Positions 1 to 9,286 of a stretch of DNA of 64,000 nt are shown here, one piece after another. Every line of letters begins with the position of its first letter. Position 1 is the first letter of the stretch. The DNA comes from Aldehydirespirator sp965116865. GTDB lineage: Bacteria > Actinomycetota > Acidimicrobiia > Acidimicrobiales > Aldehydirespiratoraceae. The notes below the pieces were generated by a model, which ran no database searches, was not told where the DNA came from, and was given only the letters and a program-made list of their open reading frames with translations. A program made the translations under genes and the position numbers. The stretch covers positions 2,294,001 through 2,358,000 of the forward strand of contig OZ220727.1 of NCBI GenBank assembly GCA_965116865.1. Direction: 5' to 3'.

Positions 1-3000
1 GATCGAATGTGAGCACGCCCGACGACGAGGTGTAGTCGTCGCCGGCGGTGGCGGTTCCGTCCGCGGTCTGGTAGGCGACGGTCACGGTGCGGCCGCTCAC
101 AGCGGCGAGCATCACGGTGAACTGCATCGTTGGGGAGTTCTCGGCGGCGGAGGCGGCCGCGACCGACACAGCCGGCGGGTCGTCGTTGTCGGTGATCGTG
201 CCGGTCGCTTCGGCTTGGTCCAGCCCGGCCCGGCCCGACACGCCCGAGAGGGTCACAGTGAACGTCTCGTCGAGTTCGTCCGCAGCGTCGTCGGCTATCG
301 CGACCGTGATCGTCTTGGATGTGTCGCCCGGCTCGAAGACGACTTCGCCGCCGCCGGCCGCGAAGTCCGCCTCCTCGGTCGCGGTGTCGTCCTCCGCCGC
401 CGAGGCCTGCCACTGGACCGTGTTCCGGCCGTTTGACTCGATGTTGAGTTCCACGGTGAAGCTGATCGTGCCGGCATTCTCGGCGGCGATGGCGGAGCTG
501 ACCGAGACCGCCGGGACGGGTTCGTCGTCTTCGATGGTGCCGATCGCGCGCGCCGTACGGATCGACGCGACAGGCGAGGGGGGCAAGCTCAACACGAGGT
601 CGACGTAACGGCTGCCATTGCTGATCGAATCGTCCGACGTGGCCACGTCGATCTGACCGAACGTCTCCCCGGGCGCGAACGTGAATGCCGCGTCGGCGGC
701 GGGTTCCGTGTAGTCGAATTCCGGTTCCACTGACGTGGCGGCGGCGCTCGACTTCGCTGCCGGGAGGCGGCTCGACGCGACTGTCCGGTAGTTGACCACC
801 ACCGTCCGACCGCTCGGCGCGGACAGCGTGACCGGGAACCTCACCGGCCCGCCCTCGACTCCGCTGGCGTGATAGTCCGTCCCGTCGCCGAGCGGATCGA
901 CGACGAAGCGATGCACCGACACGCGAGGCAGGGGGTCGTTGTCGGTGATGGTGCCGGTCGCGGTCGCGTCGGCCAAGGTCGCGTTGGCGGCGTTGTCGAG
1001 CGTCACCGTGAACGTCTCGTCGGCCTCGTCTATGCCGTCTCCCAGCACTGCCACGTCGAACGTGCTCGACATGGCGCCCGACGTGAACGTGAGCGTGCCC
1101 GACGACGAGGTGTAGTCCGCGCCGGCGGTGGCAGTGCCGTCGCTGGTGACCCAGCGCGCGGTCACGGTCTGCGCGGTGACGCCCAGCAGTTCCACAGTGA
1201 ACCTCATCGTCTTGGAGCCGCTGTCTCCCTCTTCGACGCCAGCGTCGTTGATCGACAGCCTCGCCGAGCCCTCGTTGTCGATGATGGTGCCGGTGGCGGC
1301 GGTGGTGCTGGTCAAGGTGGCGTTGGTCGGGGTCGACAGCCCGACCGTGAACGTCTCGTCGGCCTCGTCGATGTCGTCGCCGGCCACCGCCACCGCCAAC
1401 GTCTTGACGGTCGTGCCCGTCGCGAATGTGAGCGTGCCCGACACGGTCGTGAAGTCGACCCCCGCGGCAGCGGTGCCGGCGGCGGTCGCGTACCGCACCG
1501 TCACCGTCTTGGTGGTGACGGTGCTCAAACTCACCGTGAACGTGATCGTGTCGGTGTTCGATCCGTCGGGCTCGACCACGCTGCCGCCGGTGATCGACAC
1601 GGTCGGCGGGTCGTCGTTGTCGGTGATGGTGCCGGTCGCTGTGGTGTTGGCCAGGGTCGCGTCGTCGGGGTGCGACAGCTTGACGGTGAACGTCTCGTCG
1701 TTCTCATCGAGGGCGTCGTCGGCCACCGCCACCGCGAACGTCTGCGACGTGACGCCCGGCGCGAAGGTGAGCGTGCCCGACACGGTCGTGAAGTCGGCCC
1801 CCGCGGCAGCGGTGCCGGCGGCGGTCGCGTACCGCACCGTCACCTGTCGCCCGCTGACGGGGCTCAACGTCACCGTGAAGGAGATGTCGCTGTTCTCCGG
1901 CGCGGACACGCTGACGACGGACAGTCCCGGCAGGACGTCGTTGTCGCTCACGGTGCCGGTCGCGGTCGAGTCGGGCACACCGGCGTTGACGGCCCCGCTC
2001 AGCGTCACCGTGAACGTCTCGTCGTCTTCGTCGAGGGCGTCGCCGGCGACCGTCACCGCGAACGTCTGCGACGTGGTGCCCGGCGCGAATGTGAGCGTGC
2101 CCGACACGGCGGTGAAGTCGTCGCCGTCGGCAGCGGTGCCAGCGGTCGTGGCATAGTTCACGGTCACTTGTTTGCCGCTCGCCGGGCTGAGCTCCACCGT
2201 GAACGTCATGTCCTGGTCGGCTTCGGTCTCGCCCAGCGTCACGTCGGCGATCGACAGATCCGGCGGGTCGTCGTCGTCGGTGATGGTCACCGTGACGGTG
2301 TCGGAGGCGAAACCGGCGTTCGACGCGTCCGACAGCACCACTGTGAACGTCTCGTCGTGCTCGTCGGCGGTGTCGCCTGCCACTGAAACCGTGAACGTCG
2401 CAACGGTGACGGACGCGGACGCCGCGAACGCGATCGTGCCCGACGTGGCGGTGAAGTCGTCGCCGGCGGTGGCGGTGCCGGCCACGGTGGCGTAGTTGAC
2501 CGTCACCACGTCGGTGCTCACCGCGCTCAGGGTGACAGTGAACGTCACGTCCTGGGCGGCGTCGGTCTCGAGCACGGCCGCCGCCGGGCCGGCGATCGAG
2601 ATCTGCGGGTCGGCGTCGTCGGTTGTGATCGTGCCGGTGGCAGTGTTTTTCGTCGAAGACAGCGTGGCGCCGGCCGCATCCGACAGCGTCACCGTGAACG
2701 TCTCGTCGTTCTCGGTCACGTTGTCGGCGAGCACCCTCACCCCGAAGGTCGCGGCGGTGACGCTCGGAGCGAACGTGAGCGTCCCCGCGGCTCTCACGAA
2801 GTCGGTGCCTTCGGTCGCGGCGTCGCCGCCCGTGCCGCTCGACGTCGCGTACTTCACGGTCACGGTACGGCCGCTGACGGGGACGAGGGAGACCGTGAAC
2901 GTGATGATGCCCGTCTCTGCAAGCGACGCGGCGTCTTCGACCGACAGTACCGGCGGGTCGTCGTCGTCGGATATCAGGCCCACCGCGGGAGTCCCGCCGG

Positions 3001-4543
3001 TCAACCGCGCGTTGACGGCGCCCGCCAGCGACACCCCGAAGCGTTCAGGGTCCTCCTCGTCGAGTTCGTCGCCGAGGACGGTCACCGACACCTGCTTGGT
3101 GGTCTGGCCAGAGGCGAACGTCAGGCTGCCGGCCGCGCTGGTGTAGTCCTGCCCGGCCGACGCGGCGTCGGCGCCGCTCAGGTCGTTCGTCGACCAGTTC
3201 ACGGTCACCGTCTTCGCGGACGCCGGCGCCAGCGTCACCGTGAACGTCATCAACTTCGAGCCGGAGTTGCCCTCAGTCACCGCCGACGGCGCCGTGACGT
3301 CGAGGGTCGGCTCGCCGTCGGTGTCGGTGATCGTGCCCGTGGCGGAAGCCGCCGTCGACGACAGCGTGGCGTTGGCCGGATTGTCGAGCGTGACCGTGAA
3401 CGTCTCGTCGGGCTCGTCGACGGTGTCGTCGGCCGCGGCCACTGTGAACGTCTGCGACGTCGTGCCCGCCGCGAACGTGAGCATGCCGGAGGCGGTGGTG
3501 AAGTCGTCGCCGGGCACAGCCGTGTCGCCCGGCTCCGCCGATGCGGTCCAGTCGACGGTCACGATGTGGCCGCTCACGGCCGAGAGCTCCGCGGTGAACT
3601 CCACGTCGCCGCCCTCGGCGCCGGCGCCGTCGGCGACCGACACGGTCGGCGGGTCGTCGTCGTCGGTGATGGTGACCGTCGCCGACGACGCGGTGCCCAG
3701 CGACCCGTTGGCGGGGTCCGACAGCGCGACCGTGAACGTCTCGTCGGGCTCGTCCGCGGTGTCGCCGAGCACCTCCACGACGATGCTGCCGGAGGTGTCG
3801 TCGGCGTCGATCGTCACGGTGCCGCTGGTGTCGGTGTAGTCGGCGCCGGCTGCAGCGGTGCCGTCGGAGGTGGCGTAATCCACGGCGACGTCGCAGGGGC
3901 TCGCCTCCGACAGGCTCACGCTGAGCGACAGTTCCGTCGTCGTGCCGGAGGCGCCCTCGGCCGTGCTGGCAGCAGCAGCGATGGTGATGGCGGGGTCCGT
4001 CTCGGTTATCTTGCCGGCCGCGGTGGACGTGCCCTGCACGCCTGCGGAGGCTGGCCGCACCTCGATCGTGAACGTCTCGTCGCCCTCGACGGGATTCTGC
4101 TTCTGAGGGTGGTCGCTGTAGACCGTCACGTCGACGGTCGCGGCGATGTTCCCGGCCGGGATCGTTGTCTGCTCGGAAAGGGCCTCGAAATCGGCCTCGA
4201 CGCCCTGGACCGAGGTCGCGGCGTCGCTGCGGCTGTGGGTCTTGGTCTCGGCCCAGAAAACCACGTCCGACGCAGACTCCGCCGACAGCGTCACCGTGAA
4301 CGTCATGGTCGCATTGCCCTCGCCGGTGGACGGCTCCAGCACGCAAGCGTCGCCGGCGATCGACAGTGTGGGCGGACTCTGCGCCTGCACAGCCGGATGC
4401 GAGCCGAGCAGCCAGAGGGCCCCCGCGGCCGCTAGGACCGCCAGCCACCCCGCCTGCCTGCGGCGCCTCCCGACGGCGCCGGCCGCGGCGATCGGACGGG
4501 ACGGCACCGCCGGCCGCCATGCCGTCCTCCGACGGCGCCTCAT
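1..4543 (-). CDS. Giant secreted Calx-beta repeat protein (3' end beyond window)
   Basis: The minus-strand frame is open from an ATG at 4543 to the left edge (1514 codons visible, no stop seen). The N-terminus is Arg-rich (MRRRRRTAWRPAVPS), followed by a hydrophobic core (LAVLAAAGALWLLGS) and AVQA-Q, a good signal peptide with cleavage near residue 50. The rest is about 13 Calx-beta-like repeats of ~110-115 residues, each with a recognisable SGRTVTVAY..T.DGTA..GDDYT segment and a later DE.DETFTVTLS segment. Calx-beta domains bind Ca2+ and occur in large extracellular adhesion proteins, so a surface or secreted role is inferred. No catalytic domain is visible. The C-terminus, which could hold an anchoring domain like that of the protein at 25-31 kb, lies outside the window. 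Reading frames on the other strand are shadows of this repetitive gene. Confidence 0.85.
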   Translation of the reverse strand, partial: MRRRRRTAWRPAVPSRPIAAAGAVGRRRRQAGWLAVLAAAGALWLLGSHPAVQAQSPPTLSIAGDACVLEPSTGEGNATMTFTVTLSAESASDVVFWAETKTHSRSDAATSVQGVEADFEALSEQTTIPAGNIAATVDVTVYSDHPQKQNPVEGDETFTIEVRPASAGVQGTSTAAGKITETDPAITIAAAASTAEGASGTTTELSLSVSLSEASPCDVAVDYATSDGTAAAGADYTDTSGTVTIDADDTSGSIVVEVLGDTADEPDETFTVALSDPANGSLGTASSATVTITDDDDPPTVSVADGAGAEGGDVEFTAELSAVSGHIVTVDWTASAEPGDTAVPGDDFTTASGMLTFAAGTTSQTFTVAAADDTVDEPDETFTVTLDNPANATLSSTAASATGTITDTDGEPTLDVTAPSAVTEGNSGSKLMTFTVTLAPASAKTVTVNWSTNDLSGADAASAGQDYTSAAGSLTFASGQTTKQVSVTVLGDELDEEDPERFGVSLAGAVNARLTGGTPAVGLISDDDDPPVLSVEDAASLAETGIITFTVSLVPVSGRTVTVKYATSSGTGGDAATEGTDFVRAAGTLTFAPSVTAATFGVRVLADNVTENDETFTVTLSDAAGATLSSTKNTATGTITTDDADPQISIAGPAAAVLETDAAQDVTFTVTLSAVSTDVVTVNYATVAGTATAGDDFTATSGTIAFAASASVTVATFTVSVAGDTADEHDETFTVVLSDASNAGFASDTVTVTITDDDDPPDLSIADVTLGETEADQDMTFTVELSPASGKQVTVNYATTAGTAADGDDFTAVSGTLTFAPGTTSQTFAVTVAGDALDEDDETFTVTLSGAVNAGVPDSTATGTVSDNDVLPGLSVVSVSAPENSDISFTVTLSPVSGRQVTVRYATAAGTAAAGADFTTVSGTLTFAPGVTSQTFAVAVADDALDENDETFTVKLSHPDDATLANTTATGTITDNDDPPTVSITGGSVVEPDGSNTDTITFTVSLSTVTTKTVTVRYATAAGTAAAGVDFTTVSGTLTFATGTTVKTLAVAVAGDDIDEADETFTVGLSTPTNATLTSTTAATGTIIDNEGSARLSINDAGVEEGDSGSKTMRFTVELLGVTAQTVTARWVTSDGTATAGADYTSSSGTLTFTSGAMSSTFDVAVLGDGIDEADETFTVTLDNAANATLADATATGTITDNDPLPRVSVHRFVVDPLGDGTDYHASGVEGGPVRFPVTLSAPSGRTVVVNYRTVASSRLPAAKSSAAATSVEPEFDYTEPAADAAFTFAPGETFGQIDVATSDDSISNGSRYVDLVLSLPPSPVASIRTARAIGTIEDDEPVPAVSVSSAIAAENAGTISFTVELNIESNGRNTVQWQASAAEDDTATEEADFAAGGGEVVFEPGDTSKTITVAIADDAADELDETFTVTLSGVSGRAGLDQAEATGTITDNDDPPAVSVAAASAAENSPTMQFTVMLAAVSGRTVTVAYQTADGTATAGDDYTSSSGVLTFD

Positions 4544-4797
4544 CCGCGGCCAACTCCCGGCCCGGATGCGCTCATCATCAGGCACCACAGCCAAACACCA
4601 CAGCCAAACACCACAGCGTGTTCCTCCCAGCTTCTAGTACACAAAACTTACGTGCTATTGTTGCGCTGTTGCGGGCGGTCGTCAAGTCGTTCACCGCGAA
4701 GCAGTCCGGCCGTCCCGGGACCTCGATCCCTCCCGCGCGGCGGGGAGCCTTCAGAGAGTGGGATACGGATCATTCATAAAAGGCAAGATCAAAGAGC

Positions 4798-5222
4798 CTA
4801 AGAGGCCGAGCGAATAGGCGGGAGCGACACGGCCCATACAGGCGAGGCCGTGGCCCGAGCAGCCCTCAGGTCGCAGCGCACAAGAGCGGGAATAACACCG
4901 CAGCGACACCACGGACTCTCACCTGTTTGCGCTTGCTCTAAGAGGCCGAGCGAATAGGCGGGAGCGACACGGCCCATACAGGCGAGGCCGTGGCCCGAGC
5001 AGCCCTCAGGTCGCAGCGCACAAGAGCGGGAATAACACCGCAGCGACACCACGGACTCTCACCTGTTTGCGCTTGCTCTAAGAGGCCGAGCGAATAGGCG
5101 GGAGCGACACGGCCCATACAGGCGAGGCCGTGGCCCGAGCAGCCCTCAGGTCGCAGCGCACAAGAGCGGGAATAACACCGCAGCGACACGACGGACTCAC
5201 TCCTATCCGCGCAGCCCCTAAG
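4798..5222. repeat. Three tandem copies of the ~140-bp MITE-like element
   Basis: Three near-identical units start at about 4798, 4938 and 5078 (period 140 bp). Each begins CTAAGAGGCCGAGCGAATAG and ends with a sequence whose reverse complement is CTTAGAGCAAGCGCAAACAG or CTTAGGGGCTGCGCGGATAG, so the ends are imperfect inverted repeats. A fourth end-like piece follows at 5218-5237. Related copies lie at 6014, 13965, 53307, 55026 and 56190. No protein-coding potential is evident. Together with 4544-4797, which holds only short CCACAGCCAAACA repeats and probably the promoter of the left-hand Calx-beta gene, this fills the intergenic space. Confidence 0.85.
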
Positions 5223-5346
5223 AGGCCGCGCAAACAGAATCGCCATCACGCTCAGGGTCCTTCCGAATCGAGGTTGCCGACGAGGTTGCCGGGCACCGTC
5301 CGAGGATTGCGTGGCAGATATCGATGTGGCCGCTCGCGAGGGCAGG

Positions 5347-5455
5347 ATGACGATGGCGTACACCGACGACGAAATCCGGCGTCAGCTTCGCCTTGGCGAG
5401 GACAGCGCTTGGGAATTCGAGAGCGTCGATTTTCGCAACAGCGACCCAGGACGCG
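5347..5455 (+). pseudogene. N-terminal remnant of a Schlafen/AlbA_2-type ATP-binding protein
   Basis: The frame from ATG 5347 reads MTMAYTDDEIRRQLRLGED then SAWEFESVDF. This matches the start of AlbA_2 (Schlafen AAA_4) proteins, in which YTD-EI..LL..GED..WEFK.V.F is typical. Similarity stops at about 5455, where IS481-derived sequence begins, so only about 36 of several hundred residues remain. It is not expected to be functional. A different internally deleted member of the same broad family lies at 32922-33149. Confidence 0.5.
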
Positions 5456-5625
5456 GCGCGTCTCCAGAACCCGGCGGCCGTTGTGCCGGGGTCGTCGGTG
5501 TGGATCTCTGAGTAGCCCAGTCGGGGGCGGTCGTCGACGGCGGTGTGGACATAGCGCCACCCGACGCGTCGGCGGGGTCCGGCATTGCCCTTGCCGTGGG
5601 CGTGCCAGCCGCCGCCGGCCGGATG
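5455..5625 (-). pseudogene. IS481-family transposase remnant
   Basis: Read on the minus strand, one frame gives GWHAHGKGNAGPRRRVGWRY, then VHTAVDDRPRLGYSEIHTDD and TAAGFWRRA. This is the catalytic-core region of IS481-type integrases (HTAVDDRSR.AYSE...D....TAA.FW.RA). Both ends are missing. It abuts the truncated Schlafen fragment on one side and a duplicated 71-bp segment (5609-5729) on the other. No start or stop can be assigned. Confidence 0.6.
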
Positions 5626-5729
5626 GTGGTGCAGTCGGGGGCGGTCGGAGCTGGCTACTCCGCCGGCGACGGCTGACGGCCGCCGCCGGCCGGGTGGTGG
5701 TGCAGTCGGGAGCGGTCGGAGCTGGCTAC
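5609..5729. repeat. Tandem duplication, 71-bp unit, ~1.7 copies
   Basis: CCGCCGCCGGCCGG followed by TGGTGGTGCAGTCGGG and GCGGTCGGAGCTGGCTAC occurs at 5609 and again at 5680, with a few substitutions. It sits between the IS481 remnant and the 3' end of the broken vapC. Confidence 0.8.
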
Positions 5730-6298
5730 AGGATCGTGTCGGGCTGGTGTGCGAACGGGTTGATGACGGTCACGGTGTCGAGGCGTTGGACGTCTTGAAG
5801 GTCTTCGGTCAGCAAATAGTCGCAGTCCGCGGCCTGCGCTGCGGCCACGATCAAGCAGTCCCAATATGACAGGCCAAATCGGTCCTCGACAGCGAACGCA
5901 GTCTCCAACAGCCCGGCGCTGACCGGCACCGGCATCCAGGCGCGCAAGTTGTCCACATCGGCGCGGGCGGCGCGTGGCGCGAGGCCCGGGATGAGCTTGC
6001 GGGTGACGGTGACTTAGAGGCCGAGCGAATAGGCGGGCCAGTCCGGATCATACGGGCGAGGCCGTGGCCCGAGCGGCCCGTGAGCGCAGCGAACAAGAGC
6101 GGGAATGACACCGCTGCGACACAATCGGCTCTCACCTATTCGCGGACGCTCTTAGTACTCATTGAGGACCTGCACACTGGTACGGCCCAGCCGCGACGCC
6201 CACGGCGCAGACATCCACTCATGGGCACGTTGCTGTTTAGCGGGCACCGACAGATCCCGCGCGTACACCAACACGTTGGTGTCAACGAAGACGCTCAC
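5726..6298 (-). pseudogene. VapC-type PIN-domain toxin gene, split by a MITE-like element
   Basis: The 5' part (6298 GTG to a TAA at 6152) encodes MSVFVDTNVLVYARDLSVPA to VQVLNEY, the PIN N-terminus with its first acidic residue (VDTNVL). Translation then hits TAA at the end of the 140-bp element. In the same phase, VTVTRKLIPGLAPRAARADV resumes at 6013 and runs through FGLSYWDCLIVAAAQAADCD to the stop at 5726, supplying the other PIN acidic motifs. Removing 6014-6154 joins the halves in frame (NEY-VTVTRKL), matching the usual E-[FY]-x-V-x-VTRK motif of the family. PIN toxins are RNases; this one is almost certainly inactive. No antitoxin is recognisable upstream. Confidence 0.8.
6014..6154. 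repeat. MITE-like element inserted in vapC
   Basis: A single 141-bp copy reads TTAGAGGCCGAGCGAATAGG at one end and CCTATTCGCGGACGCTCTTA at the other, giving inverted ends TWAGAG....GCGAATAGG. The core shares CGTGAGCGCAGCGAACAAGA and GCGGGAATGACACCGC with the other copies. It interrupts vapC precisely, which fixes its boundaries better than any other copy in the window. Confidence 0.85.
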
Positions 6299-6378
6299 CG
6301 AGCCCTAGTGGTCCGTCGCTGAATTGGTCGGGGCGTCTGTAGCCATTTCAAGCTGGAGCTAGAGCCCTCCGCGCTGCC

Positions 6379-6719
6379 CTAGCCATTTCGACGACATACC
6401 ACTAGATGGCCCTGAATCGCTTCGTCCTCAGCATCGGAGGCCGGCATGTCCAGTCGCTCAAAGGCGTCAGAAACCGTTGGGGTCGTAGGTAGTGCTGAGG
6501 TGCATGCCATTTCCGCTCCGGGCGCGCCGAACGCATGATGCGATGGACCGGGGAAGCCGGGATCGGCCCCGAGCAATCCGACGGCAATCACCCTCTTGCG
6601 AAGCTGAGGCACACCGTAGTTGGCTACGTTCACCTTTCGGAGCCTCACCTGATAGCCAGCGTCAAGCACACCGTCGAGCAGGTCGAGGACAAAGCCGCCT
6701 CCCGACATCGTCAGGAAAC
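6379..6719 (-). pseudogene. C5 DNA methyltransferase, 3' fragment
   Basis: This encodes GFLTMSGGGFVLDLLDGVLD, then VANYGVPQLRKRVIAVGLL and FPGPSHHAFG, the region after motif VI of cytosine-5 methyltransferases (motif VIII is QLRKRV). It is continuous in phase with the 5' fragment at 8735-9104 if the IS607 element is removed (ENVEG-FLTM). The frame ends at 6379 shortly after DEAIQGHL, so the target-recognition domain and motifs IX-X are also missing. The gene was therefore broken twice. Nothing recognisable lies in 6299-6378. Confidence 0.75.
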
Positions 6720-6765
6720 CGTTGATTGTTCGTGTTGTTTTGTTCACGAAGCCCTCCTTGCGGAG

Positions 6766-8133
6766 TCACGCTGCCTCTTTCGAGGTTTTGTGTTTGCAGG
6801 GCTGTGCGGTTGCCGGTTGAGTGCCCGGTCTTGCATCGCTTCGATCAGCATGGCTGATCCCCCCGCTTCTGACGGCGGGGGCCTGCTCGGGGTCAACTCT
6901 CCCGTGGGGTTGTTCTTGTGGGTGGTACCGGGCGAGGTTGATCGCGGCGTTGTTGTCGCGGTCGTGGTCGGTGTCGCAGTGGGCGCAGCGCCATTCTCGT
7001 TTCTTGCCGGGTTCGCTTGTTTCACCGCAGGCCGAGCATGTTTTGGAAGACGGGTAGTACCTGTCTGCGAGCACCAAAGACGAGTCGTGCCAGTCGGTCT
7101 TGTAGGCCATTTGGCGTTTGAACTCGCCTAGCGGCGCGTCTCTCATGTGCTTGGCTCCGCCTTTTCGCATCCCTGCGACGTTCAAGTCCTCAATCACTGT
7201 CTCGCCGTGGGTCTTGGCGAGACGGGTGGTGAGTTTGTGAACAGCGTCGCGTCGGATGTCGGCAGCGCGGCGATGATACCGGGTCAGTTCCTCCTTCGTT
7301 CTGAGCCAGCGGTTCGACCCTTTCTGCTGGCGGGCGAGTCGACGGTTCAGCCTTCGTAGCTTCGCCAGCGACTCTGTGAGCGGTTCCGGGTTGGGGACAC
7401 GTTCGATGATTGTTCCGTCGGGGCGGGCGACCACAGCAAGGACGCGTTCGCCCACGTCGACGCCAACACGAGAGTCCGGTTGGGTGGGTTTGTGGTGGCG
7501 TTGCGGGCGCAGCACACACGCTCTCACGCTAGCGACTAGACGTGTCCCGCGTCGCGATACGGTCACTGCCAGAACCTCGCCTTGGTTCTGTTCGACAAGA
7601 CGAGCCAGTTTGCGGGTCGATTCATGCGTTGCGATCCAGCCGACACGCGGAATGTGAACCACTCCGCGTCTCACAAGAACCTGGTTGGAGCCGTTGCGGG
7701 TGACAGTGAACGAGTCTCGGTGCTTACAGCGTTTATGGAACCGAGGAAACCCGACACGTCGGCCTTTGAGCTTCCCCGCACGAGACTTCTGCCACCGCCA
7801 GTAAGCATCCACCGCGCCCCGTATCCCGTCGTTGAAAACCTCTTTGGATATCTCCGGCCACCACTCCTCGCCTGTGCCCGCGTCCACAGCGACGACACGC
7901 TTCTCGACGTTCCATTTCTTGCGAAGCCCATACAACGACGGAGCCGCCGACGACACGCCCTCAGACCGGAACCGCTCCACACCCGCCGAAATCTGTGCCA
8001 CCGTCCAGTTGCGAGCGAACCGACGCGCCCCGAAGCACCGCTCCAACGCCGACACCTGATCCCTAGTCGGGTCAAGCGCGAACACGAAACCCTGCATCGT
8101 GTACCCAGCAGGAGGCCTGTAGCGCCTAGCCAT
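6766..8133 (-). CDS. tnpB: TnpB, RNA-guided nuclease of IS607-type element
   Basis: The protein has 455 aa when started at ATG 8133, which overlaps the tnpA stop (ATGGCTAG); the frame extends further upstream, but that would lie inside tnpA. RuvC-like catalytic motifs are all visible: GVDVGERVLAVVA (D), VIEDLNVAGM (E), and the final HDRDNNAAINL (D) after a CxxC...CxxC zinc finger (CSACGETSEP and CAHCDTD). The N-terminal helical part contains the usual R.FARNW and F.DGIRGAVDAYWRW segments. Known TnpB proteins bind an omega RNA encoded across the tnpB 3' end and right end and cut DNA next to a short motif; here the guide would be the methyltransferase sequence flanking the right end. The gene looks intact. 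Confidence 0.9.
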   Translation of the reverse strand: MARRYRPPAGYTMQGFVFALDPTRDQVSALERCFGARRFARNWTVAQISAGVERFRSEGVSSAAPSLYGLRKKWNVEKRVVAVDAGTGEEWWPEISKEVFNDGIRGAVDAYWRWQKSRAGKLKGRRVGFPRFHKRCKHRDSFTVTRNGSNQVLVRRGVVHIPRVGWIATHESTRKLARLVEQNQGEVLAVTVSRRGTRLVASVRACVLRPQRHHKPTQPDSRVGVDVGERVLAVVARPDGTIIERVPNPEPLTESLAKLRRLNRRLARQQKGSNRWLRTKEELTRYHRRAADIRRDAVHKLTTRLAKTHGETVIEDLNVAGMRKGGAKHMRDAPLGEFKRQMAYKTDWHDSSLVLADRYYPSSKTCSACGETSEPGKKREWRCAHCDTDHDRDNNAAINLARYHPQEQPHGRVDPEQAPAVRSGGISHADRSDARPGTQPATAQPCKHKTSKEAA

Positions 8134-8692
8134 GCGTCGCTGCCTCCATCGCACGACGCGCACGATCCGCAACCGCCCGTCTGCCGCACAAACGGGCACA
8201 CACCGACGTCAGCACCTCGGTCATGTCCCGCACCAGATCGTCGTCCAACTCGTCGTCGTCAACAACCAACAACTCGCGACCCGATGCAACGAACGAAGCC
8301 TCCACCATCTCGAACCCGAACCGCGCCAACCGATCACGATGCTCCACCACCACCGTCCCCACCGACGGATCAGCCAACAACCGCATCAACTTGCGGCGTT
8401 TCCCGTTCAGCCCCGAACCCGTCTCAGACACCACCCTCGACACCGCCAACCCCTTCTCCGCCGCCCACGCCGTCAACCGCACCACCTGCCGGTCCAAACC
8501 CGCCGACTGACCCGAAGACGAAACCCGCGCATACACCGCCACCCCCACCGGACCCCCCACAGGCATCAACCCACCCACCAGAATCGTCTTACCCACACGA
8601 TGCGCGAGCACCGGCAAATCACCGTCGTGATACCACTTCAACGCAGTCCGATAATCAACACCATGAGCCTCAGCCCACGCCTTCAACTTCAT
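8126..8692 (-). CDS. tnpA: IS607-family serine recombinase (TnpA)
   Basis: The protein has 188 aa. The N-terminus is a MerR-like DNA-binding segment (MKLKAWAEAHGVDYRTALKW), followed by the serine recombinase catalytic domain with YARVSSSGQ (nucleophile Ser), LDRQV and VVEHRDRLARFG (the conserved R..RLAR). Length and domain order match IS607 TnpA, which inserts without a fixed target via a multimeric synaptic complex. It overlaps tnpB by 8 bp, so the two are translationally coupled. The frame shows no damage, so the element may still be mobile. Confidence 0.9.
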   Translation of the reverse strand: MKLKAWAEAHGVDYRTALKWYHDGDLPVLAHRVGKTILVGGLMPVGGPVGVAVYARVSSSGQSAGLDRQVVRLTAWAAEKGLAVSRVVSETGSGLNGKRRKLMRLLADPSVGTVVVEHRDRLARFGFEMVEASFVASGRELLVVDDDELDDDLVRDMTEVLTSVCARLCGRRAVADRARRAMEAATHG

Positions 8693-8734
8693 AAAACAAC
8701 CCTATCACACACACCACAGACAACCGTTACAACC

Positions 8735-9104
8735 CCTCAACGTTCTCGAACAGGAACCACTTTGGTTGCAGCTCTTCAACCAGCCGGGCGAACTCCCTGA
8801 CGAGCGTGTTGCGATGATCGGAGGCGCGCCGAGAACCCGCCGACGTGAAGCCCTGGCATGGAGGGCCTCCTGAAACGAGGAATGGTGTCGCGCCGCCAGT
8901 TAGCGCAAGAACATCGGTTGCCGAAAGATCCCGGATGTCGTCGGGAGACACCTTCACCCCGTCGAAGTTGCGCTCCAGAGTATCGACGGCCGGGGCCCAG
9001 TTGTCGTTGGCCACCAGGGTGTCGAAACCGGCCCACTGCATGCCGAGCATGAGGCCTCCAGCTCCGGCGAACAGGTCGACACTCGATAGCTGCTCCGTGC
9101 CCAC
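8735..9104 (-). pseudogene. C5 DNA methyltransferase, 5' fragment
   Basis: From GTG 9104 this encodes MGTEQLSSVDLFAGAGGLML (motif I), LVSGGPPCQGFTSAG (motif IV with the catalytic PCQ Cys) and WFLFENVEG (motif VI ENV), then is cut by the IS607 element. Its continuation is at 6379-6719. Before insertion it was a Dcm-type cytosine-5 methyltransferase; no cognate restriction gene is visible. The stretch 9105-9286 to its right is non-coding and AT-rich near 9205-9275. Confidence 0.8.
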
Positions 9105-9286
9105 GGCTAGATGTTCATCCTGTGCGACACCACCCCGCCATCATCGCACAGAGGCATGACACGATGGCTCGATGGGCCGCCCGAGGTAGGGTGTATCGCT
9201 GAGTATCTGGGATACTAAAAGTAATAACAAAACAGGCTACAGTCTAAAATTCCCAGTTCAATACGGTCTTTTTCGTAGGTTGGACG

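Larger units (their letters stand above)
6720..8734 (-). mobile_element. IS607-family element inserted in a DNA methyltransferase gene
   Basis: The element is about 2.0 kb and contains an IS607-type serine recombinase gene and a tnpB gene overlapping by 8 bp, both on the minus strand. Junctions are deduced from the reading frame of the interrupted methyltransferase: GAGG at the left flank and GTTTCCTG at the right flank join to restore E-G-F-L. Insertion between two G residues without a target duplication is what is known for IS607. The left end begins GGTTGTAACGGTTG and the right end finishes AATCAACG. Confidence 0.8.

Noticed and set aside
3273..4553. 426-codon minus-strand frame rich in Arg/His
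   Set aside because: It is out of phase with the Calx-beta gene that starts at 4543; only the neighbouring phase gives a signal peptide and Calx-beta motifs.
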